DNA of 31,284 nt from an uncultured Campylobacter sp. (GTDB lineage: Bacteria > Campylobacterota > Campylobacteria > Campylobacterales > Campylobacteraceae): positions 1 to 31,284 of the forward strand of contig NZ_CALLWC010000018.1 in the NCBI RefSeq assembly GCF_938015785.1, in the 5' to 3' direction. This document shows positions 1 through 7,952 of this stretch, piece by piece (within the stretch, counting starts at the first letter, position 1; the number at the start of each line of letters is the position of its first letter). The position numbers and the translations under genes were made by a program. A model generated the notes under the pieces. That model did no database searches. It saw nothing but the letters and a program-made list of their open reading frames with translations, and was not told where the DNA came from.

Positions 1-1
1 C

Positions 2-553
2 GCGCTGGACGGGCTGTATTTATCGGGCGATAGCAAGCGGCAGATCGTCTCCGGCGCGCTACGCGCAGATCAAAATTTGGCGGAGCTTGCGGACGGCGAA
101 AATTGCATGAAATTTAAGAATTTAGACGCAAAAAATTCCACAAATTCTGCGAGCATCAAGAATTTTGCGAAATCAGCGAATTCCACAAGCTCTGCAAATT
201 CTACTAACGCAGCAAATTCTATAAATTCCGCCCGCTCCGCCGAAGTTTCGGCGCCCGCCAAGGCGAAGGACGCTTCGCAGAGCTTTGAGCTGCAAAACGG
301 CGATATTCTTCGTGCCCGCTACAAAGACTACCGCGTAAGCGGACTGTGGAATCAAAGCCGCGGCATGAAGCTCGGCGATACGCGCAGCGGGCTTCGGCGC
401 GTGATAGATTTTATCGCGAGCGTGGCACTACAAATAGGTCTGCGTCTAGGCGGCGCGCTCGTGCTGACGTGGCTCGGTGATCATATCGGCGGCTCCTTCG
501 GCAACGCTCTAAGCTTCATCGGATTTTTACTGCTGCTTAGCCTTATGCTTTGA
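2..553 (+). CDS. C-terminal part of an unrecognised membrane protein, 5' end outside the window
   Basis: The reading frame is open from base 2 with no start needed, so this is the 3' end of a gene that begins upstream of the window. An internal TTG at 77 opens a shorter frame but has no ribosome binding site and is not a credible start. The visible part has a soluble stretch, then a low-complexity Asn/Ser/Ala-rich segment encoded at about 130-240 (AAATTC and GAATTC units read as Asn-Ser), then a conserved-looking soluble part with DILRARYKDYRVSG, and one or two hydrophobic segments ending in LLLLSLML at the C-terminus. I do not recognise the family. The Asn/Ser segment resembles the repeat-rich intergenic DNA that follows the gene and is probably an in-frame insertion or expansion of it. 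Confidence 0.6.
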   Translation, partial: ALDGLYLSGDSKRQIVSGALRADQNLAELADGENCMKFKNLDAKNSTNSASIKNFAKSANSTSSANSTNAANSINSARSAEVSAPAKAKDASQSFELQNGDILRARYKDYRVSGLWNQSRGMKLGDTRSGLRRVIDFIASVALQIGLRLGGALVLTWLGDHIGGSFGNALSFIGFLLLLSLML

Positions 554-1016
554 AAGGTAAATTCCAAACGGCAGCCTCGCGGAATTTTGCAACTTCAAGG
601 AATTTCAAATTTCGCAATTTCGCAGAATTCCGTAGCGAGCGGATTTGGATTTTAAATTTCAAGGCTTTGGAGCTGTAAATTTAAAGGCGCGGCAAAATTT
701 CAAAATTCAGGCGCGTAAAACTTCGGCTGCGAAATTTTAAAATTCTAAATTTTAAAGCATAAAATTTCAAGGCGCGGATTTTAATTTCAGAATTTTAAAT
801 TTTACGCTGCAGAATTCCTCGGCGTGGATTAAAATTTTAAATTCAAAGCGTGCGGGATTTCAAGGCGCGTGAAATTCCAAAGCACGAAATCAAAAAGCGG
901 AATTTTAAAATTTCAAATTTTAAGGTGCGCAGAGCTGTAGCATGTGGAGCCGCAGCACGGCGTGTGAAGTTATAGTGCGCGAGGCTGTGACACGCAAAGC
1001 CACGGCGAGCCGTGCG
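554..1016. other. Gene-free spacer saturated with AAATTT/GAATTC-type hexamers
   Basis: No credible coding frame is seen. Almost every AATT in this stretch sits in a RAATTY context (AAATTT, GAATTT, AAATTC, GAATTC). By hand I count about 22 such sites between roughly 557 and 927, where a base-random sequence would give fewer than one. They alternate with short GC-rich words such as AAGGCGCG. From about 928 to 1016 the pattern stops and a GC-rich stretch follows. It lies between two genes whose 3' ends converge, so no promoter is expected. Confidence 0.6.
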
Positions 1017-2045
1017 CTAGCTCCAAATTTTTTCGTTTAGTTTTAGGTTTTTTACGATCGCTAAAAAGTGCGAAAGCTCGCGCTTGAGCTGCGCGGCAGG
1101 GTCGCGGCGTAGCACGCTTTCGTCGATGTCGGGCTCGAAATTATCGCGCCCCGTATTTACGAAAATATAAATTTTGCTATCTGCGAAGCTAAGGCTAACG
1201 GGCGCGGCCACGGCGCCTGCGAAGCGCAAGAGCCTCCGCATAAAGGCGGGTGTTAGAATATACATCGCGCTCGTCGCGTCCTCGCAATACACGGCGAAGG
1301 CGGCGTTAAACTCCGCATCGTCCATATCAATCTTTTTTAGCCCGAGGGTGTTCGGCGCGCCGGCGCGAGCGGGAAAAATCAGGGTTTTGGCACTTATGCG
1401 TTTGTTAAATTCCGCGTAGAAAAAGGTGCCGAGGATTTCGCTTTCCGAAAATCTATTAAATAAACTTACGTCACAAAATGCGAACTTCACGCCGTCATAA
1501 ACGCCCGAGACCCTGTCGTTGCCGCCTTTGAATTTATCTAGTCGAAAAAAGAGCCCCGAGAGCTTAAGCTTGGCGGGATCGATACTGCCTCCAATATCGT
1601 ATCGATAGCCGAACGCCTTGAAATAAGGCATTAGATAGTGCTCTTTAAAAGCGCACTGAAATTTTACCGAATAATCTTGTTTAAAGCCTCTAAACAATAC
1701 GAATAAGCTCGAAGCAGCCAAGATTAAAATTATAATCGCGAGTAAGATATATTTGGAAATCGTGGGGCGATTTTGTAAATCGTTTAAAAATAGGCTCATA
1801 GCAAAAAGGCAGGCAGCGTAGATTATCTTAGCTTTTATGGAGCTTTCATCGCACAAAACGGCTACTATAAGAACAACCGCGAATAATCCGATAAGCGGCA
1901 ACAAATCCGCCATGCCTCCTCCGTCGCGCAGTTTGCATACCGAAAACGCACCGTAGCCGAGCATGCACGCCGCCGCGAAGATCGTATTTCTTTTCGCCTT
2001 ATACAAAAGCCCCAGCCTGATCTGCTCCAGCTCGCTTGCGCTCAT
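1017..2045 (-). CDS. DUF3137-family membrane protein
   Basis: A 342-residue protein of unknown biochemical role. The N-terminal ~140 residues are hydrophobic, with about four membrane segments (around residues 19-36, 45-63, 70-88 and 97-115). A soluble domain then follows the pattern I associate with the DUF3137 family: FRGFKQDYSVKF, a HYLMPYFKAFGYRYD stretch, the VYDGVKFAFCDVSLF strand, and the YILTPAFMRRLL motif near residue 265 followed by a FADSKIYIFVNT strand. The family assignment rests on recognised motif order, not a search. It is transcribed towards its left neighbour and is followed on its 5' side (2046-2428) by gene-free DNA, so it is probably monocistronic. The start ATG at 2045 is preceded by the purine-poor AAGGGGCAAA, a usable but modest ribosome binding site. 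Confidence 0.75.
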   Translation of the reverse strand: MSASELEQIRLGLLYKAKRNTIFAAACMLGYGAFSVCKLRDGGGMADLLPLIGLFAVVLIVAVLCDESSIKAKIIYAACLFAMSLFLNDLQNRPTISKYILLAIIILILAASSLFVLFRGFKQDYSVKFQCAFKEHYLMPYFKAFGYRYDIGGSIDPAKLKLSGLFFRLDKFKGGNDRVSGVYDGVKFAFCDVSLFNRFSESEILGTFFYAEFNKRISAKTLIFPARAGAPNTLGLKKIDMDDAEFNAAFAVYCEDATSAMYILTPAFMRRLLRFAGAVAAPVSLSFADSKIYIFVNTGRDNFEPDIDESVLRRDPAAQLKRELSHFLAIVKNLKLNEKIWS

Positions 2046-2428
2046 TTTGCCCCTTTTAAATTTAAGATGGATTATGACGCTTGCGGGCTTTAAATTTGCT
2101 TACGAACGGCGACGAAATTTTAAAATTTAGACTTGGATAAATTTGCGGCTAAATTTAGCGGCGGATTGTTTAAATGGAGCAAAGACGGGATTTCGGTATA
2201 AATTTAAGCGGCGCGAAATTTTAAAAATTCCGTGCCGCGAATGGAGATAAAATTTTACGAACGCGTTTAAATTTCGCTACAAAATTTCATCTGCGCGGCA
2301 GCGTAAAATTTCGCAAAATAGACGCCGTAGTTTATGCCGCAAAATTTACGAGCGCCTGTGAGCGAACGTAGATAAATTTACGGACGCCCGTGCTGCAAAG
2401 AGCACAGCGCAGACGCCGCTAGCAAAAT
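2046..2428. other. Gene-free spacer between two minus-strand genes
   Basis: No coding frame worth reporting. Like 554-1016 it is rich in AAATTTTA/TAAAATTT words separated by GC-rich words (GCGGC, GCGCG). I see no hairpin followed by a T-run that would terminate the fumarase transcript, and no clear -10 box for the DUF3137 gene. Confidence 0.5.
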
Positions 2429-2989
2429 TTAGATTTTTCTATAAGGCGCCTGTCCGACTTCGTAGAAGTTATTGCCCTCACTATCGATCGCTACGATAGC
2501 GGGGAAATCCTCGACCGTAAGTCGCGCGACCGCCTCAGGTCCTAGCTCTGGATAGGCCAGCACTTCATATTTTTTGATGCTTTGGCTAATCAGCGCGCCC
2601 GCACCGCCGATAGCGACCATATAGACGCAGCCTGATTTTTTCATCGCCTCAACGACGGCGTCGCTGCGGTAGCCCTTGCCGATCATACCGTTGATGCCTA
2701 CTTCGTTTATCATCGTAGGAGTGTATTTGTCCATACGCCCGCTAGTCGTAGGTCCTGCAGCACCGATTGCCTGGCCTGGTTTGGCAGGGGTCGGCCCCAG
2801 ATAATATATCGTCTCGCCGGCTAAGTTTACGGGTAGCTTCTCGCCGCGAGCGAGGGTTTCGGTTAGAGCCTTGTGCGCGGCATCGCGAGCTGCGATGATG
2901 GTGCCGCTGATTAGTACGTTATCGCCCGCCTTTAGGCTTTTTACTACGCTTTTATCGAAAGGTGCGGTAATTCTTTTAACTTCTGACAT
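2429..2989 (-). CDS. fumB: Fumarate hydratase class I, beta subunit
   Basis: Second subunit of a two-subunit, iron-sulfur fumarase that interconverts fumarate and malate in the cytoplasm. The 186-residue protein has the swivel-domain features of the family: LKAGDNVLISGTII near the N-terminus, the YYLGPTP strand, and the hallmark GPTTSGRMDKYTP substrate-binding stretch, followed by MIGKG and a GGAGAL loop. I set the start at 2989 (MSEVKR), because AGGAGG lies 6-7 bases upstream; a longer frame from 3019 would overlap the alpha gene and has no such site. It lies 10 bases downstream of the alpha subunit and is surely co-transcribed. The very similar L-tartrate dehydratase (TtdB) cannot be excluded by eye, but fumarase fits a fumarate- and succinate-using epsilonproteobacterium. 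Confidence 0.88.
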   Translation of the reverse strand: MSEVKRITAPFDKSVVKSLKAGDNVLISGTIIAARDAAHKALTETLARGEKLPVNLAGETIYYLGPTPAKPGQAIGAAGPTTSGRMDKYTPTMINEVGINGMIGKGYRSDAVVEAMKKSGCVYMVAIGGAGALISQSIKKYEVLAYPELGPEAVARLTVEDFPAIVAIDSEGNNFYEVGQAPYRKI

Positions 2990-2999
2990 GATTTCCTCC

Positions 3000-3845
3000 T
3001 TATAGTTCGGCGTCGGCATGGCGAGCCGCGTGGCAGTTGATATTAACGGCGACCGGAAGCCCTGCTATGTGGGTCGGATACCACTCTACATTTACCTTAA
3101 CGGCGGTATTTATGCCGCCCAAGCCCTGCGGACCGACGCCAGTAGCGCGCGCCATCTCCAGCAGCTCATCCTCTAGCTTGGCGTAGCGCTCGTCGGGATT
3201 TCTGCTGTCGATCGAGCGAACCGCGGCTTGCTTGGCTAAAAGCGCCGCCTTATCCATCGTGCCGCCGATACCAACACCTACGACCATAGGAGGGCAAGCG
3301 TTAGGACCTGCGTATTTGACCGCCTCTAAAAATACCTTTTTTACCCCCTCGATGCCGTCTGCAGGAACGAGCATTTTTAGCACCGATTTGTTCTCGCTAC
3401 CGAAGCCCTTCGGGGCTACTTTTATCTTAAGCTTATCTCCGGGGACGATACGTGTATTGATGACTGCGGGGGTATTGTTTGTGGTGTTTTTACGCTCAAA
3501 AAGCGGCTCTGCGACCACGGATTTACGCAGATAGCCGCCTACGTAGCCGTCCGCGACGCCTGCGTTGATAGCGTCCTCCAAATATCCACCCTCGATATGC
3601 ACATCCTGACCGAGTTCGACAAAAACCACCGTCATACCGGTATCTTGGCAGATCGGCGCGACCTCTTTCGCTGCCAAATCGGCATTTTGCAAGAGCTTGC
3701 CTAAGATATCTTTACCGATAGGCGAAGTCTCGTTCTCGCGCGCTTTCTCAAATGCCGCGCGCATATCGGGCGTGACGTGATAACAGGCTTTTTTGCAAAG
3801 CTCGCTGACTACTTTTGTAATCTCAGCCGCTTGGATCGTTTTCAT
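3000..3845 (-). CDS. fumA: Fumarate hydratase class I, alpha subunit
   Basis: Catalytic iron-sulfur subunit of a heterodimeric class I fumarase (or L-tartrate dehydratase). Three well-placed cysteines expected to hold the Fe4S4 cluster are visible: ICQDTGM in the first third, NACPPMVVGVGIGG in the middle and NINCHAARH near the C-terminus. At 281 residues it has the normal length for the split alpha subunit; single-chain FumA of enterobacteria is about twice as long. The start at 3845 has an AAGGAGAG site 5 bases upstream. A TATAAT box on the minus strand at 3875-3880 and a 22-bp palindrome at 3886-3907 make a regulated promoter likely. In this setting the enzyme feeds fumarate respiration or the reductive branch of the TCA cycle. 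It is divergent from the HAO operon. Confidence 0.9.
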   Translation of the reverse strand: MKTIQAAEITKVVSELCKKACYHVTPDMRAAFEKARENETSPIGKDILGKLLQNADLAAKEVAPICQDTGMTVVFVELGQDVHIEGGYLEDAINAGVADGYVGGYLRKSVVAEPLFERKNTTNNTPAVINTRIVPGDKLKIKVAPKGFGSENKSVLKMLVPADGIEGVKKVFLEAVKYAGPNACPPMVVGVGIGGTMDKAALLAKQAAVRSIDSRNPDERYAKLEDELLEMARATGVGPQGLGGINTAVKVNVEWYPTHIAGLPVAVNINCHAARHADAEL

Positions 3846-3874
3846 GATCTCTCCTTGTATTGAAATTTTAATGG

Positions 3875-3880
3875 ATTATA
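3875..3880 (-). promoter_or_regulatory. -10 box of the fumarase promoter
   Basis: Reading the minus strand, TATAAT stands about 30 bases ahead of the fumA start codon, in the context GGAATATAATCC. Campylobacter sigma-70 promoters rely mainly on the -10 box, so this is a plausible promoter. Confidence 0.45.
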
Positions 3881-3885
3881 TTCCG

Positions 3886-3907
3886 TTAAACTAAAAACTT
3901 AGTTTAA
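3886..3907. promoter_or_regulatory. 22-bp perfect palindrome, candidate operator
   Basis: The half-sites TTAAACTAA and TTAGTTTAA are exact inverted repeats of 9 bp separated by AAAC. The palindrome begins 6 bases upstream of the fumarase -10 box and so covers its -35 region, an arrangement typical of repression. Its outer shape, TTAA...TTAA, is reminiscent of the TTAAC-N4-GTTAA boxes bound by Crp/Fnr-type regulators of Campylobacter, but spacing and arms differ. The regulator is unknown. It could equally affect the divergent HAO operon. Confidence 0.4.
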
Positions 3908-3970
3908 AATTTTATCTTCATTTAATAAATTTTAACAAAAGGCTAGAAAATAAGCGGTTTTTAATCTTTT

Positions 3971-3976
3971 TATAAT
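3971..3976 (+). promoter_or_regulatory. -10 box, candidate promoter of haoC-haoA
   Basis: A consensus TATAAT preceded by a T-rich stretch (GGTTTTTAATCTTTT) lies 68 bases before the haoC start. T-rich DNA upstream of the -10 box replaces the -35 element in many Campylobacter promoters. No mapped start supports it. Confidence 0.45.
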
Positions 3977-4044
3977 AAAATACCACTTTTCGAATTATCA
4001 AATACTAAAAATTTTGCGAAGAAATTTTAAAATCAAGGAAACCT

Positions 4045-4602
4045 ATGAAAAAGAAAACTCTTGTGCTGCTCGTGGGCGCTTGTGTGCTTATAGGAATGAT
4101 ACTTTCTCTTGGGATTGCGGAGATGGTTCACCTTACGGGCACCGATAAATTCTGCGTATCCTGTCATACGATGCAGCCGATGGCAAACGCATTTCACAAC
4201 GATGTTCACGGCGGCAATAACCCGCAAGGCTTCAAGGCCGATTGCGTCGCCTGTCACGTTTCTCATGAAAATACCTTTATGTATCTTTGGACCAAAGCTC
4301 TAACCTCCGCAAATGATGTCTACAAGACGGTCTTTACCGATGCCGATAAGATCGACTGGCAAAAAAAACGCAAGGAGCGAAATCATTTCGTTTATGAAAG
4401 CGGCTGTCTAAGCTGCCATCGAAATTTAAAAGAGCAGAATAACCAAGTAAATAAAGCCTGGCTCGCGCATAGGGATTATTTCGCGGGCACTACCGGCAAA
4501 ACCTGCGTGCAGTGCCACGAAAACGTCGGTCACAAAAATATGGGTATAGAGATTACCAAATATTGGGATAAATACAACCGAGAAAATAACAAAACCAAGT
4601 AA
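4045..4602 (+). CDS. haoC: NapC/NrfH-type tetraheme cytochrome c, quinol dehydrogenase partner of HAO
   Basis: Membrane-anchored tetraheme cytochrome that takes electrons from menaquinol and hands them to a periplasmic cytochrome. One N-terminal anchor helix (about residues 6-27) precedes a periplasmic domain with four CXXCH motifs at residues 37-41, 67-71, 121-125 and 154-158. The 185-residue length matches NrfH/NapC proteins. The start at 4045 is preceded by AAGGAAA. The next gene starts 10 bases after the stop and encodes an octaheme HAO-family enzyme, so I name it by the haoC-haoA pair known from other epsilonproteobacteria rather than nrfH or napC. The family name is secure from motifs; the exact subfamily is inferred from the neighbour. 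Confidence 0.88.
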   Translation: MKKKTLVLLVGACVLIGMILSLGIAEMVHLTGTDKFCVSCHTMQPMANAFHNDVHGGNNPQGFKADCVACHVSHENTFMYLWTKALTSANDVYKTVFTDADKIDWQKKRKERNHFVYESGCLSCHRNLKEQNNQVNKAWLAHRDYFAGTTGKTCVQCHENVGHKNMGIEITKYWDKYNRENNKTK

Positions 4603-4612
4603 AGGAGAAGCA

Positions 4613-6013
4613 ATGCTAAAAAAAGTCGCTATTTTAATAGCCTGTATCGCATCGTTTGCATTCGCAGAAATGCCCGCGCAGCATGCGAATATGTCCGCGT
4701 CGGACGCGAACGTAAGCAATTCTGTAAACGTTAGTCTTACGAAGAATTTAAAGGTAAATAGGCAGCTTACGCCGCTAGCTAGACGCTGCGTCGAGTGCCA
4801 TGCCGAAAAAACTCCGGGCGTCGTTGCGGATTGGAAGATGAGCCGCCACGCTCACGTAGGCGTTAGCTGTACCGACTGCCACTCGCAGCCAGCAGATAGC
4901 CCTATGGCAGCTAAAGAGCCGCATCCGAAAGACACAGACAATCATATTTCGGTGCTAGTTAGCCCAAAAACTTGTGCCAAATGCCACAGCAACGAGGTTA
5001 AAGAGTTTGAAAACAGCGGTCACGCAAGAGGCGCTATGCAAATGCAAGCCAACAAAGGAATGGTTGATCTAATGTATCACTACGAAGGACGTGATATCCC
5101 TGATCTTAAACATGCACCTGATATTACCGGCTGCTCTCAATGCCACGGTAGCGTCGTTAAAATGGATGAGCATAACAAGCCTACCAAAGAGACCTGGCCC
5201 GTTTACGGCATCGGTACGGTTTATCCGGACGGTAGCGTAGGTGGATGCAAATCGTGCCACTCGGGTCATAAATTTTCGATCGCCGAAGCTCGTAAGCCTG
5301 CTGCTTGCGCATCTTGCCACTTAGGACCTGATCATCCGGATATCGAAATTTACAACAACTCAATGCACGGACACGTATTTAACGCTGAAGGCAATGAGTG
5401 GAAATTCGATAGCGCTCCTGGTACTTGGGCGGTTCCTGATTACCGCGCTCCTACATGCGCGACCTGCCATATTAGCGGCGGTGTGGGCGATTTAAACTCC
5501 ACTCACAACGTATCTCAACGCTTGAAGTGGAATTTGTGGCAGCCTAAGAGCAATCTACGCACCGGCGGTAATGAGACTGCGGTAAGCGAGTTTTTAAATA
5601 CCGGCAAACTAAACGTTGGCAATCCTTTGGCAGGTAATCTAAACGGTCCTGAGGCGGCGCGTGCCGAGATGAAGCAAGTATGCAAAGAGTGCCACGCAAG
5701 CACCCACACTAATAATTTCTTTGAGGTAGGCGATAAGCAGGTACTTCTATATAATGTTTACAACGACGAAGCGACTAAGATGCTAAAAGAACTTAAGGAA
5801 AAGAAACTTCTAAAAGACGATCCTTGGGCGGATGCGTTCCAGCGAATCTACTATGTTTCATGGCACCACGAGGGTCGCAGAATGCGTCAAGGCGCGCTAA
5901 TGGGCGGACCTGATTATTCGCATTGGCACGGCGTATTCGAGGTCAAAAATGATATCAGAGAGATGCGCGAAATCTACGAGCGCCGCATCAAAACCGGCAA
6001 GATCGAGGAATAA
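4613..6013 (+). CDS. haoA: Octaheme cytochrome c of the hydroxylamine oxidoreductase family (epsilon-HAO)
   Basis: Periplasmic octaheme enzyme. After a signal peptide (about residues 1-18, ending AFA) there are eight CXXCH motifs starting at residues 59, 86, 121, 174, 212, 232, 282 and 357, followed by a long C-terminal helical region with YYVSWHHEGRRMRQG and GPDYSHWHG. Eight CXXCH motifs and no CXXCK rule out NrfA. The family splits into oxidative enzymes, which carry a tyrosine cross-linked to the catalytic heme, and reductive enzymes without it. From published work as I remember it, epsilonproteobacterial members paired with HaoC lack the cross-link and reduce nitrite and hydroxylamine to ammonium. 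The residue that decides this needs an alignment. It is co-transcribed with haoC and ended by a terminator at 6062. A strong AAAGGAGAAG site precedes the start. Confidence 0.9.
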   Translation: MLKKVAILIACIASFAFAEMPAQHANMSASDANVSNSVNVSLTKNLKVNRQLTPLARRCVECHAEKTPGVVADWKMSRHAHVGVSCTDCHSQPADSPMAAKEPHPKDTDNHISVLVSPKTCAKCHSNEVKEFENSGHARGAMQMQANKGMVDLMYHYEGRDIPDLKHAPDITGCSQCHGSVVKMDEHNKPTKETWPVYGIGTVYPDGSVGGCKSCHSGHKFSIAEARKPAACASCHLGPDHPDIEIYNNSMHGHVFNAEGNEWKFDSAPGTWAVPDYRAPTCATCHISGGVGDLNSTHNVSQRLKWNLWQPKSNLRTGGNETAVSEFLNTGKLNVGNPLAGNLNGPEAARAEMKQVCKECHASTHTNNFFEVGDKQVLLYNVYNDEATKMLKELKEKKLLKDDPWADAFQRIYYVSWHHEGRRMRQGALMGGPDYSHWHGVFEVKNDIREMREIYERRIKTGKIEE

Positions 6014-6061
6014 TCCTTCTTAGTCTGCTAAATTTTGCCGGACTAAACAGATCAAGCTTGT

Positions 6062-6091
6062 AAGCCCCTGTACTTCGCAGGGGCTTTTTTG
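6062..6091 (+). terminator. Rho-independent terminator of the hao operon
   Basis: AGCCCCTG (6063-6070) and CAGGGGCT (6078-6085) form a perfect 8-bp GC-rich stem with a 7-base loop, followed at once by a run of Ts. It stands about 50 bases after the haoA stop. Confidence 0.9.
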
Positions 6092-6260
6092 TTTGGATAA
6101 AATTTTGGAATTTTATTTTGTAATCCGCGCAAAGCCCATCGAAAATCGCCCTAAAAGCCACTACAAAATCACTATCTAATTATTTAAGATTATTGAGAAT
6201 TTATGACGGAAGTAGCTGATAAATTAGAGTAAATTTATCTCTTTGCAATCCAAAATTAGC

Positions 6261-6266
6261 TACAAT
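6261..6266 (+). promoter_or_regulatory. -10 box upstream of the 138-aa gene
   Basis: TACAAT in the context TTAGCTACAATCGCGC, 27 bases before the start codon at 6293. The GCTAyAATsGCG form recurs at 24899, which supports it as a real promoter element in this genome. Confidence 0.45.
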
Positions 6267-6292
6267 CGCGCATATCATTTAAAAGGAATTTT

Positions 6293-6709
6293 ATGGACAA
6301 GCAAACGGCATTAGACTTTTTGAGACTTCATCAGCCGATGCCTGCGCAGCTTTCGGATCAGCTTGTGGCAGAGTTTCGCGCGGTACGGGAGTTTTTGCGT
6401 GATAATCCCTGCGACGAGGCGCTTGAGCCGCTTTTGCGCTCGCTAAACGAGGGCGACGGCGCAGGTGAATATCCGCTCGTGGACGAGGTATTGGGCGCGG
6501 CGGACGATGCTGCTGCGGTAGCTGCGATTAGAGCGGTCTTGGAGGATCCAAACACGGGCAGTGGAGCGCGATTTTGGGCGACGCTTTTTAGCGTGAGCTT
6601 CGTCCGTAAGGAGCTCATCGCAAGTCTGGAGACATCGCTTAAATACGCAAACGATGATTTGATCGAGCTTACGAAGGAGCAGATCGAAATGTTTAAGCAG
6701 CTGGTGTAA
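6293..6709 (+). CDS. Hypothetical small acidic alpha-helical protein
   Basis: A 138-residue soluble protein that I do not recognise. It has no signal peptide and no membrane segment. It is acidic and appears almost wholly helical; the middle (about residues 60-100) has an alanine-rich stretch (GAADDAAAVAAIRAVLEDP) and the C-terminus ends in an amphipathic helix (LTKEQIEMFKQLV). The start is supported by AAAAGGAAT 4 bases upstream and by a -10 box at 6261. It stands alone between the hao terminator and a long gene-poor stretch. It uses normal host codons, so I take it as an expressed Campylobacter gene of unknown function. Confidence 0.7.
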   Translation: MDKQTALDFLRLHQPMPAQLSDQLVAEFRAVREFLRDNPCDEALEPLLRSLNEGDGAGEYPLVDEVLGAADDAAAVAAIRAVLEDPNTGSGARFWATLFSVSFVRKELIASLETSLKYANDDLIELTKEQIEMFKQLV

Positions 6710-7952
6710 AGCTAGCTGCGTAACTTAGAGTTACGCCTTACTCACCAGATTGCGCTGCTACAAAGCAAATCCAAATTTATAAAAATCGGCTTAATCGAAG
6801 GCTGCTTTTAAATTTTAAAATTTTGCGGTCGCTTAAAATTTTTTTAGAGGCTACGATTACGAAAGAGGCGCACTTTATTTTCTATGGGCTGTGGCAGGCG
6901 CCCTGTGCGAGGATTGCTATCGGCAAAGATATAGCGTCGCCGCTAAGTGCGAGCGGCGCAGGCACCGAGAGAATATGTATCTAGGGAGGGTAGAAATTTC
7001 ACGGCGTCGTTTGAAGTAAAATTTTAAATCTGCGGGCTTGTGATAGAATTTAAGTCGTAATAATGAAGCAGAATTTAATATGCGGCGAGTTCGCCGCTGA
7101 AATTTTAAGATTACGTCGCGCAGTGGCAAGATTTCGCTCGGTGCGATCCGTACGAAATTTTAAGCCGTAAAGATAAAGCGGAATTTTTAATACGTGATTT
7201 TTTGAGACGAAATTTTAAGCAATGAGTTTGAGGGGGAATTCTGAGGCGTGAGTTAGATTATAAACTTACACCGTCGAGAGGATATCGCGCCTTTTTGCGG
7301 GCTGAGAACTTCGACCGCGCAACAAAGAATTCCACGCCATTTCGCACTACAGCTACGGACCTCGACCACACAGTGAGCAAGGCTGCGCTATGCGACTAAG
7401 GATACTGCACTATTTTGCAAGCGATCTTGTAGCGAGATTAGATTATGAGTCTCGGCGTGCGGCGTAGGAATTTGGGCGGGTGTGATCCGTGCAAGGTTGC
7501 GTGGCACAGATTTTGCGCCTCCATCTGCACCGCCAAAAAAATTCTACCGAGCGGAGTTGTGATCTAGAAATTTTGCAGCGGCATGAAATCTCCTAGCGCG
7601 GATTTTGAGCTTGCGCAAAATTTTGCACCGCTAGCATTTGAGAGACCTGAAATTTTAAATTGCATGTCGCTTTAAAATTTTAAACTTATGAAATTTGAGC
7701 CGCGCTTACTTTTAAATCCTAATTATGCGCCGTGCTTGGCGATGAAATTTTAAAATTTTATTGCGCCAAGAGCAGCTCGATCAATCGGCGGACGCAACTA
7801 AAAATAAGATAGATAAAATGCATCAGCGCGTGAAGCGGGTCTAAATTTAAATTGCGGGCGAAATTTTAAAGCGTGGCCTAGACCGCTTGCGGGCGTTCGG
7901 TTTCGGCTTTAAAATAGTTAAATTTAGCGCTGGCACCCGCAAGACGCTTCGG
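6710..7952. other. 1.2-kb gene-poor, repeat-rich stretch
   Basis: No convincing gene on either strand; the short open frames here have no ribosome binding sites and no recognisable product. The DNA alternates GAAATTTTAA-like blocks with GC-rich words. Two imperfect copies of a block of about 40 bases can be seen at 7046-7084 and 7154-7197 (both run GAATTTAAG/GAAATTTTAAG, CGTAA, AAGC, GAATTT, TAATA), and TGYGATCCGTRCRA occurs near 7142 and 7479. These may be remnants of a decayed duplicated element. No terminator or tRNA is visible. Confidence 0.5.

Noticed and set aside
2429..3019. Longer fumarase beta start at 3019
   Set aside because: It would overlap the alpha gene; ATG 2989 has AGGAGG at the right distance and gives the usual N-terminus.
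3000..3845. Tartrate dehydratase TtdA instead of fumarase
   Set aside because: Not excluded by sequence reading, but no tartrate transporter or regulator is nearby, and fumarase fits the metabolism better.
4613..6013. NrfA pentaheme nitrite reductase
   Set aside because: There are eight CXXCH motifs and no CXXCK; the pattern is that of the HAO family.
6917..7129. Minus-strand 70-aa ORF in the gene-poor stretch
   Set aside because: Arg-rich nonsense composition, no ribosome binding site and no neighbour link; likely a chance frame.
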